From the NCBI RefSeq assembly GCF_014529535.1, contig NW_023503493.1, positions 2,418,001-2,482,000 of the forward strand: a stretch of DNA of 64,000 bases, written 5' to 3'. This DNA comes from Bradysia coprophila. Its lineage: Eukaryota; Arthropoda; Insecta; Diptera; Sciaridae. How positions within the stretch are numbered: position 1 is the first letter of the stretch; each line of letters starts with the position of its first letter. Position numbers and translations under genes: made by a program. Under the pieces are notes generated by a model, which worked only from the letters and a program-made list of their open reading frames with translations, searched no databases and was not told the origin of the DNA. Positions 1 to 10,562 of the stretch are shown in pieces.

Positions 1-112
1 GGTCAATCAAACAGACTTTCATCCTCCGTCATCAGGATTTCAATAAACTAACTATTTTCGAGCTCAACATTAAACTCTTGATCTTGTGTCTGCTGTTTTC
101 ATTTGACGTTTG

Positions 113-636
113 TGTTGAAAATGCCTGGACTAACATTGAACAAAAGTGACGTCATTTCGGCAATGTTCTAAAGTGAATCATCTGTTTGATTGTATTTTGT
201 GTTACCCGATTCATTGACCGTTTTATTTGTATAAACTGGACATTCTATCGATCATTCGATTACATTTTGTTTAAGCGACCGGACGCATCAGCGTATTTTA
301 AGTGTAAATTATTTTCCATATAATTACGGTCGTCTCATTTCATTTAGTATATTAACGTAAGACCATTGTGTGGTGCTATTTTGATTTATTGATTCTAATT
401 TTCTGTTGCACCACACACGAGACTTATATTGTCATGATTTCATTGGAATACTAAGAGTAAGACAGACTTTGTCTTTGTGGATTTTTTATTTAGTTGTCAG
501 GCAATTCTCTGTTTGTGTTCCAGGAAAATTTAAGTTTCATATGTACGAGTGTTTTGATAAATAAAAACTTGAAGAACAGCACGTGTGATACTGTAAATTA
601 CTTAGAAAGCCAGTGGAATCGGTTGCCTGCGCAACA
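113..636 (+). repeat. 5' LTR
   Basis: 524 bp, TGTTG...CAACA, matching 1692-2215 over its full length as far as reading by eye can tell. It contains an AATAAA-type signal in GATAAATAAAAACTTG near its end. Confidence 0.88.
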
Positions 637-1691
637 TTCTTAAATTTTCTCTTATGGTGAGGAGATAATTTCATCAAGCACATGGGTGCTGTAACAAAAG
701 AATTTGCATAATAGTTGTCAGACATAACCTCACTTTACATCGTGGGACAACATCACTAACATCAAGAGATCAACGACGAACGCGAAGAAATTCAACGATT
801 TTTATCCATGCTAATCACATATCGGCTGCTGTATTTGGCCAGGAAATATATTTTCATTGTGCGCTTGGATTGTATCGTGCGATTCATCAATCGTATCTGA
901 ATGGTTGGCATCGACCGTACCGGCATCACATAATCCATTACATTGTTTGGACGCGCCAACGGTTGCTGACATAATCTCAATTTCTTCAATTATTTTTCGT
1001 CGATCGACATTGGCGATGTGGAATTTTCGATTCTGCTGTAAAGGACAACGTGTGCAGCAAATATTCGCCCGCAGGTGGACACCGATGAGTTTACTCAGTG
1101 CAATTTGTGTACGCATTGCATTCAATGTCATTGCAAATGTTTTTCAACGACAACGAGTATCCTATTGGAATTTGCAAGGTGCTTGGACTGAACATAAAGT
1201 TTCATCTAGTCAGATTGGATTGCAACGTGAATTACCAGTTGCGTACATTGAGGATGTACCAAAAGCAACAAAGGGACACGATTTCATTTTGCCACATGGT
1301 CCAATGGTTCGACGCAAAAAGGTGAAACGTCATTTCAAGTACTCAATTCTGGATGGTGAATTTGACCTTAGACATAGCTTCGAAAGCAGTTTGGTTAATG
1401 TTCATCGAACTCAGTCAACGAACACAAATTCGACCGCAATGGTGACTGCTACATCATTCACACATATTGCTGCTCGTCGGTGTCTGAAAGAGCTGTCAGA
1501 CATTCATGAAATTTCGGTGGACTGGCTGATCAACGCCTTCAAGTGTTTATCGAACGTTTGTGGACACACTGACGGTGAATTTCAAAGTCGTCGTGCAATA
1601 TGCTATCGGGTACATGGTCATTGGTCAATCGATTAGACATTTTCAACGAAACGTTTGTTAAGCAGACTGGATCTGTTAACGGGGGGTAGAA

Positions 1692-2215
1692 TGTTGAAAA
1701 TGCCTGGACTAACATTGAACAAAAGTGACGTCATTTCGGCAATGTTCTAAAGTGAATCATCTGTTTGATTGTATTTTGTGTTACCCGATTCATTGACCGT
1801 TTTATTTGTATAAACTGGACATTCTATCGATCATTCGATTACATTTTGTTTAAGCGACCGGACGCATCAGCGTATTTTAAGTGTAAATTATTTTCCATAT
1901 AATTACGGTCGTCTCATTTCATTTAGTATATTAACGTAAGACCATTGTGTGGTGCTATTTTGATTTATTGATTCTAATTTTCTGTTGCACCACACACGAG
2001 ACTTATATTGTCATGATTTCATTGGAATACTAAGAGTAAGACAGACTTTGTCTTTGTGGATTTTTTATTTAGTTGTCAGGCAATTCTCTGTTTGTGTTCC
2101 AGGAAAATTTAAGTTTCATATGTACGAGTGTTTTGATAAATAAAAACTTGAAGAACAGCACGTGTGATACTGTAAATTACTTAGAAAGCCAGTGGAATCG
2201 GTTGCCTGCGCAACA
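1692..2215 (+). repeat. 3' LTR
   Basis: Second copy of the 524-bp terminal repeat, preceded by the polypurine tract and followed by the GTTTG target duplication. Confidence 0.88.
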
Positions 2216-2220
2216 GTTTG

Positions 2221-3012
2221 TTTCATTGAGACTTAATCCATACCTGATCTGAAACCTGGAGAGTTACCAGGAAAATTTGTATGAAAGTTGCAGGTTACCT
2301 GTAACTCACCTGACAGCTTTGAAGCTCTGATCAGATCCCTCCACCATAATAAGCGTGCGTTCTGTTTGAATGACTCAACCAATGGCACAAGCTCGTGGTG
2401 GAATCAAAAAGTAGATTGGAGTCGACGCAAAGTTTCTACGTGCACTAACTGCAGAGGTAACATTTCTAAATGATATTGTTCAAGACTAGAAAAAAAGGAG
2501 AGTTTCGAGCGCCAATTTCACAAATCTAACATGGTTTCCAACCTGTTTTAAGTGGTTTTGAAAAAAGTGAGTGAACGGACTGAAAATAGTTGAAAAAAGT
2601 GAGAAATCGAGCAAATAGTTGCTCACTTTTTCACTTTTTTTGACGAATAATAATTGCTGTACGTGCCCCTGTTACTTTCCGGAACACTTGGTTTTTCTCG
2701 CAAGAAAAATCCAACTTGACGAACATTTTGTGCCTTTGACAAGTCAGACTTTTCTTATAAAAATGTCCGAAAGTCCCCGAAGGTTCAGAAGTTCCCGACC
2801 CCGACGTCACAAATATCGAGTGGCGTGACCTATTCCAACTTATACTTAGACAAATATGAGAATTTTGGACCACTACGTCGTGGGGGCCTTTTATTTAAAT
2901 TCTGTTCTCAGAGTGCGTTTATTCTACAGTCACACTGTCTAATAGCTAACTTCTCGGTCTGTAAACTTCTGGGACACTTGGTATTTTGATAAGACAAATC
3001 TAAAGTTTCCAT
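2221..3012. other. Intergenic, no gene seen
   Basis: Short ORFs only (for example 2288-2473 and 2619-2828), none with a recognisable domain. This is the original target-site flank of the LTR insertion and then AT-rich sequence. Confidence 0.5.
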
Positions 3013-3245
3013 TCCACTCAACAAAAAGTACTCCGTGAGAGAGCCGTGAATGAGCGAGCCCGAGTAAAAATAAAAGTCTCAAAAGCTCGAAAAGAGACGT
3101 CTCACAGTCTCAAATCCTTTGTATTGTGAGATGTGAGACGTCTCTTTTCGAGCTTTTGAGACTTTTATTTTTACTAGGGAGCTGTCAAATAAACAAAGCA
3201 AAAATTGAAAAAATTCAATTTTGTCTCTCTACTTTTTTGGTAAGA
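3013..3245. mobile_element. MITE with a nested palindromic insertion
   Basis: The outer element starts CACTCAACAAAAAGTAC and has related copies at 23520-23632 and, reversed, at 32828-32945. Compared with those copies, this one is interrupted by a separate near-perfect palindrome (about 3060-3180) whose arms contain AAAGCTCGAAAAGAGACG and its reverse complement. Confidence 0.7.
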
Positions 3246-4288
3246 GGAAACTAAGCATAACTTGACAAAAACAAAAAAATTTCTTCCAAGTTTAAATTTA
3301 CTTGGAAGAAAAACCAGTTGTCCCAGAAGTTGACGGTTCCGTGAAGTGCCCTATAAGACGACTATCGATTCGCCAATTTTCACATTACAATCACGCGAAC
3401 AAAGCTTGCTTTGCTCGAGCAAAACCAAGTTTCGTTTCGATACATTTTACCATCGAAGCACACTAAAAATGCAGACTCGGAAACATTCAATTTTTGCCCC
3501 ATCGTCAAGCACAATATGTAAACGCAAAGTATTTAAACGGCAAATCTGCACCAAAACACACGGAACCCAAGTTCAATTTCGGGTGAATTCGAGTGCAATG
3601 CAGGCTCACTTTATTGTAGCACACTAACGATTTTCCAACACTTATGCTATTATCACCACATTCCATCTATAGAAATCGTTAACGCTACATTAAACATGAT
3701 GCCCGAAACTTGGGTTCCGTATTGTTTGTGATAAGCTGAGAATTTGCATTAAACCGAAAACACACGAGCAATGTTGCATTATGGGAGCGACAATTATGCT
3801 GCGTTTCCTGGGATTTCTGTAGTATGGACTTGTGCGTCAAAATACTGACTCCTTAGGCAGAAGACACATGAGCAATTTTGAATTGATGGGATCGACAATT
3901 ATGCTGCGCTTTCCATTGTGTATAATCTGTGGTGAATATCCGATTACAATGGAAAATAAAACATAATTGTCGAGATCATTCAACTTTCTCTTCCAAATAT
4001 TGTAAAATTCAACGACATGAGTGACGACGACTTTTTGGAAAAACCCCGCGAGCTCCAGAAAGTCGTCGTATCTTTCCACTCGTCATTTCTTGTGGAGATC
4101 GCGATTTCTTCAGAAAGTCGTCGAATTTTCAGTACAATTACCACAAGATAAGAAAATTCGAATGACATCTTATCTTCACGTTCGGATTAACTCAAATTGA
4201 AGCTTCAGCAAAACTATCAAAAATGAAAATTCCATCGAGACATGAACTTTGACCAAGAACAACTCATTTAACCAACACCTAGACCTAC
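3246..4288. other. Non-coding, possibly riboflavin kinase intron
   Basis: Holds repeat fragments: 3860-3985 resembles 15573-15690 (shared CACATGAG and CCGATTACAATGGAAAA segments), and 3680-3740 resembles the CGGGTGAAT-type repeat seen near 10.2, 34 and 35.6 kb. No further riboflavin kinase exon was found here on the minus strand. Confidence 0.45.
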
Positions 4289-4606
4289 CATTGACTTCTC
4301 TTTATTTTCAAAGAAGGGATTCCATCCGATGCTCATAACCATTTTGTGTACGTCACCGCTGTCGACATTAGCCCAACCGTAGTAAATGCCAGTCTCGATG
4401 TCAATCGGTAATTGTTTCACAACGTCAAGCGGGTAATTGGCTTCAAGGGGCACATTAGAAAATTGGTAAAAATTATGTTGTGGTTGGTGATGTCATAACA
4501 ATGATTCGTCAAAATTACCGGTTGGAATTCCTAATTCTTTCGAGCCACGACCGAATCCTTTAACTATTATGCCAGCTGCGTAATGTGGCAGACTTTTTTT
4601 GCTCAT
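4289..4606 (-). CDS. RFK: Riboflavin kinase, exons 1-2 (partial gene)
   Basis: Riboflavin kinase phosphorylates riboflavin to FMN with ATP in the cytosol. Two exons read in order: 4519-4606 (from ATG, 29 codons, phase 1 exit) and 4289-4440. The 78-nt intron runs GTAATTTTG to CTTGAAG, and the exons join exactly in phase. The joined protein shows the family's N-terminal signature: GFGRGSKELGIPTANYPLDV (the GRGS..LGIPTAN nucleotide-binding loop), then TGIYYGWANV, VHKMVMSIGWNPFF and NKEKSM. Exon 2 ends at a good donor, ATG|GTAGGTC, in phase 0, as expected before the ETH(I/L)LH segment. That segment and the C-terminal half (normally about 150 residues in all) were not found downstream to position 1. 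They may lie beyond the window past the LTR insertion, or the locus may be truncated. Confidence 0.88.
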
Positions 4607-4920
4607 TTTCTGTTACTTTTTTGTGTATAAAAAGTGGCAAACGATTGATACGTGCTCTACGTGATGTTTGTTTTTTTAATTTCACTTGCATGACAGTCTT
4701 GACACACATCTGGCATGCATTCGATGCATTCTAGGGCACACGTGACATTTGAGTATGTTATCTGCTATCTGCCACATTAATACTGCTTTATCAATGCGAA
4801 TGCAGAGGAGTCGTAAAGTTGTGGGGTTCATTTAAAATGCTAAAATCGAGTAATTTTTCCACCACTACCATTACACCCGTTTTTGCATTCACTTTAGAAT
4901 GCTTTCATAGAGTTACTGTG
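4607..4920. other. Upstream flank of riboflavin kinase
   Basis: Expected to hold the minus-strand promoter and 5' UTR. No clear core promoter element could be fixed by eye and there is no other gene. Confidence 0.35.
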
Positions 4921-5035
4921 CTTATGCCTGATTTCGTTTTACGCCGTTTACGCTCCGTTTACATTTTAAACAATAAAAAAGATGCGTGGCTTAGCTAAAC
5001 GCAGCGTAAACGGAGTAAGAAGAAATTAAGCATTA
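4921..5035. mobile_element. MITE, CGCCGTTTACG family
   Basis: Terminal inverted repeats include TTACGCCGTTTACGCTCC and its partner GCGTAAACGG. A second copy lies at 30436-30550 with the same central AAACAATAAA and GCGTGG..TAG blocks. Confidence 0.72.
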
Positions 5036-5135
5036 CACAGAACCACCGAAAGTGACAGATGCGAAATTTTTCTTTTGTTCTTTGACATTAGGACAAAAGA
5101 AAAATTTCTCATCTGTCACTTTCGCATCGCTGTTT
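5036..5135. repeat. Inverted repeat (hairpin)
   Basis: Arms CGAAAGTGACAGATGCGA and AATTTTTCTTTTGT are repeated in reverse complement across a short loop centred near 5085. Confidence 0.7.
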
Positions 5136-5165
5136 GAAGGCACAGTTACAATGCACGAGAAGGCA

Positions 5166-5290
5166 AGGTTCTGAAAGAACAGGTTAAGACACTCACGAAG
5201 GCGGATGACACATCTATTTGTCAAAATGTGTGTGTCACCGCCTTCGTGATAAACTCAGAAGTATCTTAACCTGTTCTTTTAGAAGCTTGC
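5166..5290. repeat. Inverted repeat (hairpin)
   Basis: AAAGAACAGGTTAAGA near 5176 pairs with TCTTAACCTGTTCTTT near 5265. CACGAAGGCGG pairs with CCGCCTTCGTG. Likely a palindromic MITE. Confidence 0.7.
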
Positions 5291-5383
5291 GATAAGTGAC
5301 ATGGTAGTGCTGACATGCTATTATGATTTGATCACATAGGGAAGTGTTGTTTGGAAACTAAAGGAATTCTGTTACTAATATCA

Positions 5384-5474
5384 GCGCTCCACTTTTTTGT
5401 GAACCAACTTCACTGCTATGAAATTTCACTGATATTTTACCAGAGTGAAGTTATATCAACGGAAAATAGAGCGC
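5384..5474. mobile_element. Short MITE, GCGCTC family
   Basis: Ends GCGCTCC... and ...AATAGAGCGC are inverted and enclose TAACTTCACT-type blocks. A related copy is at 12760-12840. Confidence 0.6.
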
Positions 5475-5607
5475 AATGAATGAAGCAATGAGAAAAATTG
5501 TGTCGGCTCTTCAGGTTAACCGAGGGCTTCTATAGTGGACAAGGCTAAAAGTAAAAAAAAATGTCTGTTTCACTGTGCAGCACAAATGTGAACTGTCATT
5601 TAATATT

Positions 5608-5858
5608 CACGCCGTAACCGTGGATTTACATAGCAACGTAAAAGTGACAGATGCAATGTTTTTTAAATACTGCAACCCGAAATTTCATTCATAAAATTAA
5701 AATTATGAATGAAATTTCGAGTTGCCGTATGAGAAAATTTTTGCATCTGTCACTTTTACGTTGCTATGTAAATCCACAGTAAGTGTGCTGAAAATTTGAA
5801 TGTCAAGTGAACGAGTCGCCGATGAAGATTTTGAATTTAGACCGCACTAACGGCGTGA
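5608..5858. mobile_element. MITE (CACGCCGTAA ends) split by a hairpin element
   Basis: Ends CACGCCGTAA and CCGCACTAACGGCGTG are inverted. The same family is at 13459-13606 (inside a gene) and 14687-14842. A second element, 5620-5777, sits inside near the left end. Confidence 0.68.
5620..5777. mobile_element. Palindromic element nested in the CACGCCGTAA MITE
   Basis: Long arms: GTGGATTTACATAGCAACG and AAAAGTGACAGATGCAA at the left recur in reverse complement at the right end. Confidence 0.75.
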
Positions 5859-5870
5859 ATCGTATATGGT

Positions 5871-6005
5871 CAACGCACTGAAAACATGAGTGGTACTCTT
5901 AATGGGTTACTGAAACTGTAAAACGCTGTAAAAAACCATTTCACACAAAATAGTACTTTATTTGACAGCTGTCGACTATGATCACTATCGCGCTTGACGT
6001 GCGTC
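5871..6005. mobile_element. MITE, AACGCACTTCAAGC family (copy 1)
   Basis: Five copies occur in the window (also 15721-15877, 27169-27313, 41524-41676, 43229-43363). They share inverted ends with GCGTTGG/CAACGC and the internal GAGTGGTACTCT and GACAGCTGTCGACTAT blocks. Confidence 0.75.
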
Positions 6006-6247
6006 ATTACACGGTGAATTTTATGTTAGACTGCAAAATTTAGTTGACTGGAATTACAGCACTGCTCCTAGCATGAGCATTGAACACAGCTACAGCCTAC
6101 GATTGTTTGTATTCTACTTTTTAACTTATCCAACGAAAAACAAGTCATCTGTCTTCACAAAGAAACGCAGTCCCTACTGTGATTTCATCAGTCTCCAAAT
6201 ATTTTCTATGTTCAATTCATGCTAGAAGCAGTGTTGTGCTGGGATGT

Positions 6248-6446
6248 ATAGGTTTGTTCCAAATAGCTGTAAACATGAACTTTGACAACCCGAACCACGA
6301 TGATTTGATCCATAGCAACATCGCCTACGTGATGTTTCATACAAATATGGCAACGTCGCCTACGAGATTTACACACAAATATTTTTGAGGTTATGGTTCT
6401 ATGGATCAAATTTGACAATTCATACAGCCTTGGAACAAACCTATAC
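6248..6446. mobile_element. MITE, TAGGTTTGTTCCAAG family (copy 1)
   Basis: Ends TAGGTTTGTTCCAA and TTGGAACAAACCTA are inverted. Other copies: 13093-13245, 23291-23437, 23648-24115 and 34195-34563; a partial one lies near 26820-26925. Confidence 0.78.
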
Positions 6447-6899
6447 AAGGTAAGGTCGCTCAGATGAAGATACGCACCTCATGATGATAATATGGAGAAA
6501 ATTCAGCCATAAAAAAATAGAAAAAAATAGAATTGGAGTGCTCCACTTCTCCACCGTATTCTATTCAATCGGGAAATTTTCGAGCTCACCTTTCAGCCCG
6601 CTACTCAAATTCTCCACTCATACCCATTTTCATCAAAGTCGGTCCACCTCACCATAATTTTCAGAGCAAATGGTGCAAACACTGTAACGATGTATCACTG
6701 TTTAAATACGTTGATTCCATCAAACAATTCAATCTGCCTGTCTGCTTGCACGCAATGTGACGACGATAGTTTAATATTTTTTTTCAGAAAAAACTCAAAA
6801 CATGCCGAACTGAAGTGATGTGTGCAATTGATGGTATAGTTTCAGATCAAATAAGTGCGACTCAACTCTACATTCCCTTTACCTACCTTGGGACTTATC
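6447..6899. other. Intergenic, nothing recognised
   Basis: Only small ORFs (for example 6533-6760) without recognisable domains. Confidence 0.4.
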
Positions 6900-7119
6900 C
6901 AGAGACATGATAAGTTGGAACGTCTGTGGCGAGATAGACAGAATATGTGAATGACAGTTGGCTCCTGTGGGAGAGAATGGAACAAATTTTGTATACAGTT
7001 CCCTCTCATAGGAGCGAACTGTCATTCACATGTTCCATCTGTCTCTCCCATAGGAGCGAACTGTCATTCACATGTTTCTTCTATCTCGCCACAGTCGTAC
7101 CAACTTATCATTTCTCTTG
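6900..7119. mobile_element. MITE, AGAGAAATGATAAGTTGG family
   Basis: Ends AGAGACATGATAAGTTGG and CCAACTTATCATTTCTCT are inverted; sub-terminal GTGAATGACAGTTGGCTC blocks are mirrored. The flanks ACTTATCC and ACTTATCG look like a diverged 8-bp target duplication. Other copies: 48087-48227; partial at 11032-11130 and 33395-33538. Confidence 0.75.
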
Positions 7120-7636
7120 ACTTATCGCCATTTTTGCACTCGAGATTTCGTTTTTAGTGGAACAATCTACGTAATATGCTTTTTCACCTATTGTACACGT
7201 TAAGGTTATAGCATGACTATGGTGCTTTTGTAGCTTTCACGAAACGGTCGTATTCAGCTATGAAAATAAAGATGTCGCTTTTGTGTAGTTTTCAGTATAA
7301 ACTAGTACTGCGTGACATGCTCTAATGTTAACCAGAATGCATTATTATTGAGAAACCAGTGACTGTTACTCTGGAATTAAATTCCAACAGAGAGTTGATA
7401 ACAGATGGCGTTGCCAATCGAAAACTATAGACCAAAAAAGACAAGATCTTATGGATCTTGTCCAGAACGAACACATCGAATTTACGACGAAAGCGAAAGA
7501 AAATTTGCTGTAACTCATTAGTCATTACCACAAAAAGACACGAGTGGGTGTCTCGGTTCAGCTGACACATAGTTCTGCTCAGAGATTAAAAAACAAAATT
7601 CTATTCCAATATTCAGATATATTCTGTTCAGTTACT

Positions 7637-7770
7637 CAAGGCTGTATACTTGGGGAGGTCATGCAGATACATGGGTGGCACACACAAAATTTGACAGTTT
7701 CATACATTTTCGATTCTAAAATTTGACAACTTCACCGTAGATAAACTCTTCCCCAAGTATACAGCTTTGG
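7637..7770. mobile_element. MITE, CTGTATACTTGGGGAGG family
   Basis: AAGGCTGTATACTTGGGGA at the left is mirrored by TCCCCAAGTATACAGCTTT at the right. Related copies are at 33195-33392 and 45174-45398. Confidence 0.72.
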
Positions 7771-7772
7771 AG

Positions 7773-7900
7773 TTACTGGCCATTTAGAGAGCGACGTATG
7801 GGCGAATGGGCATAGTGTCAAAATTGACATTAGAACAAAAGAATTCTGTCAATTTTGACATTATACATCGCCCATACGTCGCTCTCAAAATGACCAGTTA
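7773..7900. mobile_element. MITE, ACTGGCCATTTAGAGAGCG family
   Basis: TTACTGGCCATTTAGAGAGC is mirrored by GCTCTCAAAATGACCAGTTA, with GACGTATGGGCG blocks inside. Other copies: 9211-9329 (inside a gene) and 42446-42552. Confidence 0.75.
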
Positions 7901-8402
7901 CACTACGCCGGTGTTTAGTACAATTTCAAATAGACACTAACTATTGACGAAATTTCAGCAGATCCTTTTCGAAAAAACATTATATCACCTCTGTACGTGC
8001 CAGGATCAACGTATTTAACGAATATATTTTTGTCGACCGGATCGGGTTTGAGCGTATAGACTCCCTATAAAAATGGTAGAATTATTACATGACTTCTGCA
8101 CTATCATTCACATCAATTAACCTTCTTATACGTGTTACATAGAGAAATGCCGTTCTCTCGCTTCGGTAGATCAGAATACTCAGCTAGCTCCTTTTCGAGC
8201 AATCGAAAATAGAGCGAATCGAAAAATTGACAGCAGTTATCTCGCGAGATTTTGTACGGCAAAAAAGTGAACTGATTATTGCCTTGTCGGCTGACGGCAC
8301 TTTTAGCCTCGCACTGTTAAGAAAATTTTAATTTTTGAGAATATTTCCTCGAGAAATGTGAAATTTAGCCGAGCTTTGGAATGGAAAATGCTTTTATTGT
8401 CC

Positions 8403-8465
8403 ATACCATGCGAAAGTTGACCATTACATAGCAATTTGCAATATACGACAACGATCCATTACAAT
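8403..8465. repeat. Fragment of the CGAAAGTTGACCATTAC repeat
   Basis: Half of a repeat with copies at 14580-14690, 47583-47700, 53707-53840 and 56573-56705. It lies in the long intron of DUF1091-like copy A, which otherwise holds no recognised feature. Confidence 0.6.
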
Positions 8466-9210
8466 ACAAATATTCTTGTTTTTTTTAACTGTTTTGTTGA
8501 GAGGTGTGTGAAGGTTGTATTTCGAGACGAAGGCAACACGCTTCAACAAAAAAAATTCCTGTCTTGAAAAAAAAAACGGTTTTGACAGTAATGAGGCATT
8601 TTCTGGCCGCAAGACAACAAAACTTTTATTTGACGACATAAACGTTAAATCGATATTGTTCTCAACTCGTTGACGAAAACTAAAACTTTCGTTGGCTTTC
8701 TTTGAGAATAATATTGCCTGCAACTCGATGATAATAAACGGTCTGCAATCTATACATACATATCTAGTGCCTAAGAAAGCATTTAACACTCGATGGTATA
8801 AATTACTATTTCGCAACTCAGGGACGAAAAGTTAAACTTTCGTTGGATTTTTTGAGAAAAGTAGTGCATGCAGAGGATAGTCGGTGCCTCAATCAAACTA
8901 AATCGGACAAACAGAGGAGGAAGAGTATCTTAAGCCTTCTATATGATCATCATACTTGGAATCAATTAAATTTGAATATCCCAGTCAATTTTAGTAAATG
9001 AAACAAAATTTACGTCATAGTCCTGCTCCAAATTGTCAGTTATTTCGATGATCCCACCTAACGTGTATGTCGTTTTATTGAATCGCGTAACTTTCAGATC
9101 TGATTTTAATATTCCTTCTTCTGAATTGTCCACTCCAGCCAGCTCGAATTCCGTCCACCATGCCTTTAAAATGAATTTTTCGCTGTTAAAAGTCGTGCAA
9201 TTAACTCTTA

Positions 9211-9329
9211 CTGGCCATTTAGAGAGCGATGTATGGGCGACGTTGAGTGTCAAAATCGTCAGAATTCTTTTATTCTAATGTCAATTTCGACACTATACGT
9301 TTTCCATGTGTCGTTGTCTAACTGCACAG
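9211..9329. mobile_element. MITE inserted in the coding exon of copy A
   Basis: Same family as 7773-7900. Target duplication TTA (9208-9210 and 9330-9332). Removing the insert with one TTA restores an uninterrupted reading frame across the site, matching the layout of the other copies. Confidence 0.72.
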
Positions 9330-9458
9330 TTATCGTAAAACATTTCACCTGCACACCAACAACACAAAGGACAATTGATAGCAAATTTTTCATCGAAATT
9401 GCGCAGAAATTTACTTCTGCAGTGTAATTCTTCAGTGGTGAGCAATCGTCTGTGCACG

Positions 9459-9470
9459 AGATATAAATGT
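9459..9470 (-). promoter_or_regulatory. Probable TATA box of copy A
   Basis: The minus strand reads ACATTTATATCTCG about 70 nt before the start codon at 9393. The same block is conserved upstream of copy B (13747-13754) but is altered upstream of copy C. Confidence 0.45.
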
Positions 9471-9615
9471 TTCGAAGAACCTTGTTTAATGTACAATATT
9501 GTTGCGAGACTCTAATTGCCTCAATTGAAAAAAAATCATCGACATCATTTTGCATGTTTCAGATTGTCCTGATTGCAGGCGCAATCGTGACAGTTCATTC
9601 ATTCTTGGTTAATAC

Positions 9616-9700
9616 AAAGTATATAAACACTGAACGTAATGCAAGCCCTCAGCGAATCAGAGTTATTTTGGATTCCGACGTTCTGGTGAATTCATTTTTG
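9616..9700. repeat. Partial AAGTATATAAACACTGAAGG repeat
   Basis: One end of a repeat family whose fuller copies are at 10158-10562, 33795-34060 and 35564-35786. Confidence 0.55.
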
Positions 9701-10157
9701 TCATGTTGTCATTATCCAATACCCTCTCTAGCAACTCTAGCAACTCTAGCAACCAAACTAGGACAATAATTAAGGTGGTAAAAGTGTACAGTGTATTCTG
9801 TCATAGAAAATTTTACACTTTTAAAAATAAATCAAATGAAGTATGAGCAGCGATGTCATTTTTTGTGTTGAAAATATTACGACTCCTGTCACTATTTCGG
9901 TGTTCGAAAGTCAATAATTTGTGACTGTGTTTTTTTGTGTGTTGCTCCGTCATTTTGGTGTGCAAAAATGAAATAAAGTTTAAAATTTGTCTTTTTCGTG
10001 TGACGTCGATATTGCTTTAAAAAAGAGCGCGGAACGGCGACTCTATTACAAGAAAAGGCTGTGTCAAAACTAACTTTGGTTCGGAACACTCTATAGATTA
10101 GGGTTAGCTCGATTAGTGTGTGATTGTTACATAGGTGGAAGCACAGGGTTTCAGGCA

Positions 10158-10562
10158 ATGTATAAAAACAGTGAAGGTACCGCAGATCCCCACTTTCGGG
10201 TGAAGGTTGCATCTCAATACTCAACACTTAGTTCAAAAGGTTTCTTCAAAGGTGAAATGAAATGTCAAACCGTCATCCACAGAGCCATAACCTCAACAAT
10301 AGTAACAATCGTCAAAATAACAAAGAAAAATACGTTGTGGTTATGGTTCTATGGATGACATCGGTTCGTTTTGTTCGGCTTAACCGTTGCTTGGAAGAAA
10401 CAAATACTCAACGCAGAAAATTTTATACTGAACAAGGGCCCAAAGTTTACAGCCTTGACAGATGCAACATTTTAAATCTTATATTCACCCGAAAGTCGGG
10501 ATATATACTTCTTGCTATTCCCTGAGGTTCTGCTGTACCTTCAGTGTTTATATACTTTGGTT
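10158..10562. mobile_element. Inverted-repeat element, TATAAACACTGAAGG family
   Basis: GTATAAAAACAGTGAAGGTA at the left is mirrored by TACCTTCAGTGTTTATATAC at the right, with sub-terminal CTTTCGGGTGAA and TTCACCCGAAAG. Between them lies about 250 bp, including GAGCCATAACCTC / GGTTATGGTTCTATGG, itself a mirrored pair. Confidence 0.65.

Larger units (their letters stand above)
113..2215 (+). mobile_element. Short LTR retrotransposon, probably non-autonomous
   Basis: Two direct repeats of exactly 524 bp (113-636 and 1692-2215) begin TGTTG and end CAACA, as LTRs do. The insertion is flanked by the 5-bp duplication GTTTG (108-112 and 2216-2220). A polypurine-like tract GGGGGGTAGAA (1681-1691) sits directly before the 3' LTR. 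The internal part is only about 1055 bp, far too short for a gag-pol region. Its longest ORF (857-1636, plus, 259 codons) shows no protease, reverse transcriptase, RNase H or integrase motif that I can see, so the element was probably mobilised in trans. Orientation is taken from the polypurine tract. Ty1/copia-like ends are an inference from TGTTG...CAACA. I could not identify a convincing tRNA primer site. Confidence 0.85.
7915..9393 (-). pseudogene. DUF1091-like secreted protein, copy A (MITE-disrupted)
   Basis: Exons in order: 9014-9393 (interrupted), 8122-8313 (64 codons) and 7915-8064 (50 codons with stop). The introns are 700 and 57 nt and all phases are 0. The first exon starts with a signal peptide (MKNLLSIVLCVVGVQ, then VKCF), followed by a 119-bp MITE (9211-9329) with TTA target duplications, then NCTTFNSEKF and the VTRFNKTTYTLGG block. 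Exon 2 carries RDNCCQFFDS and SDLPKRENG; exon 3 carries GVYTLKPDP and ends VYLKLY. The layout (N-terminal Cys, RFNRTTY..G, Cys-Gln-Phe, SNLP, G-x-Y) matches insect secreted DUF1091/MD-2-like proteins of unknown role. As the gene stands the MITE brings in a stop, so no full protein is expected unless it is spliced out. Two tandem paralogues lie upstream. Confidence 0.75.

Noticed and set aside
857-1636. 259-codon plus-strand ORF inside the LTR element as a gag or pol gene
   Set aside because: No zinc knuckle, protease, reverse transcriptase, integrase or RNase H motif visible in this frame or the overlapping ones.
8424-8816. 130-codon minus ORF in the intron of DUF1091-like copy A
   Set aside because: No recognisable domain, lies within repeat-derived intron sequence, and is not conserved in copies B or C.
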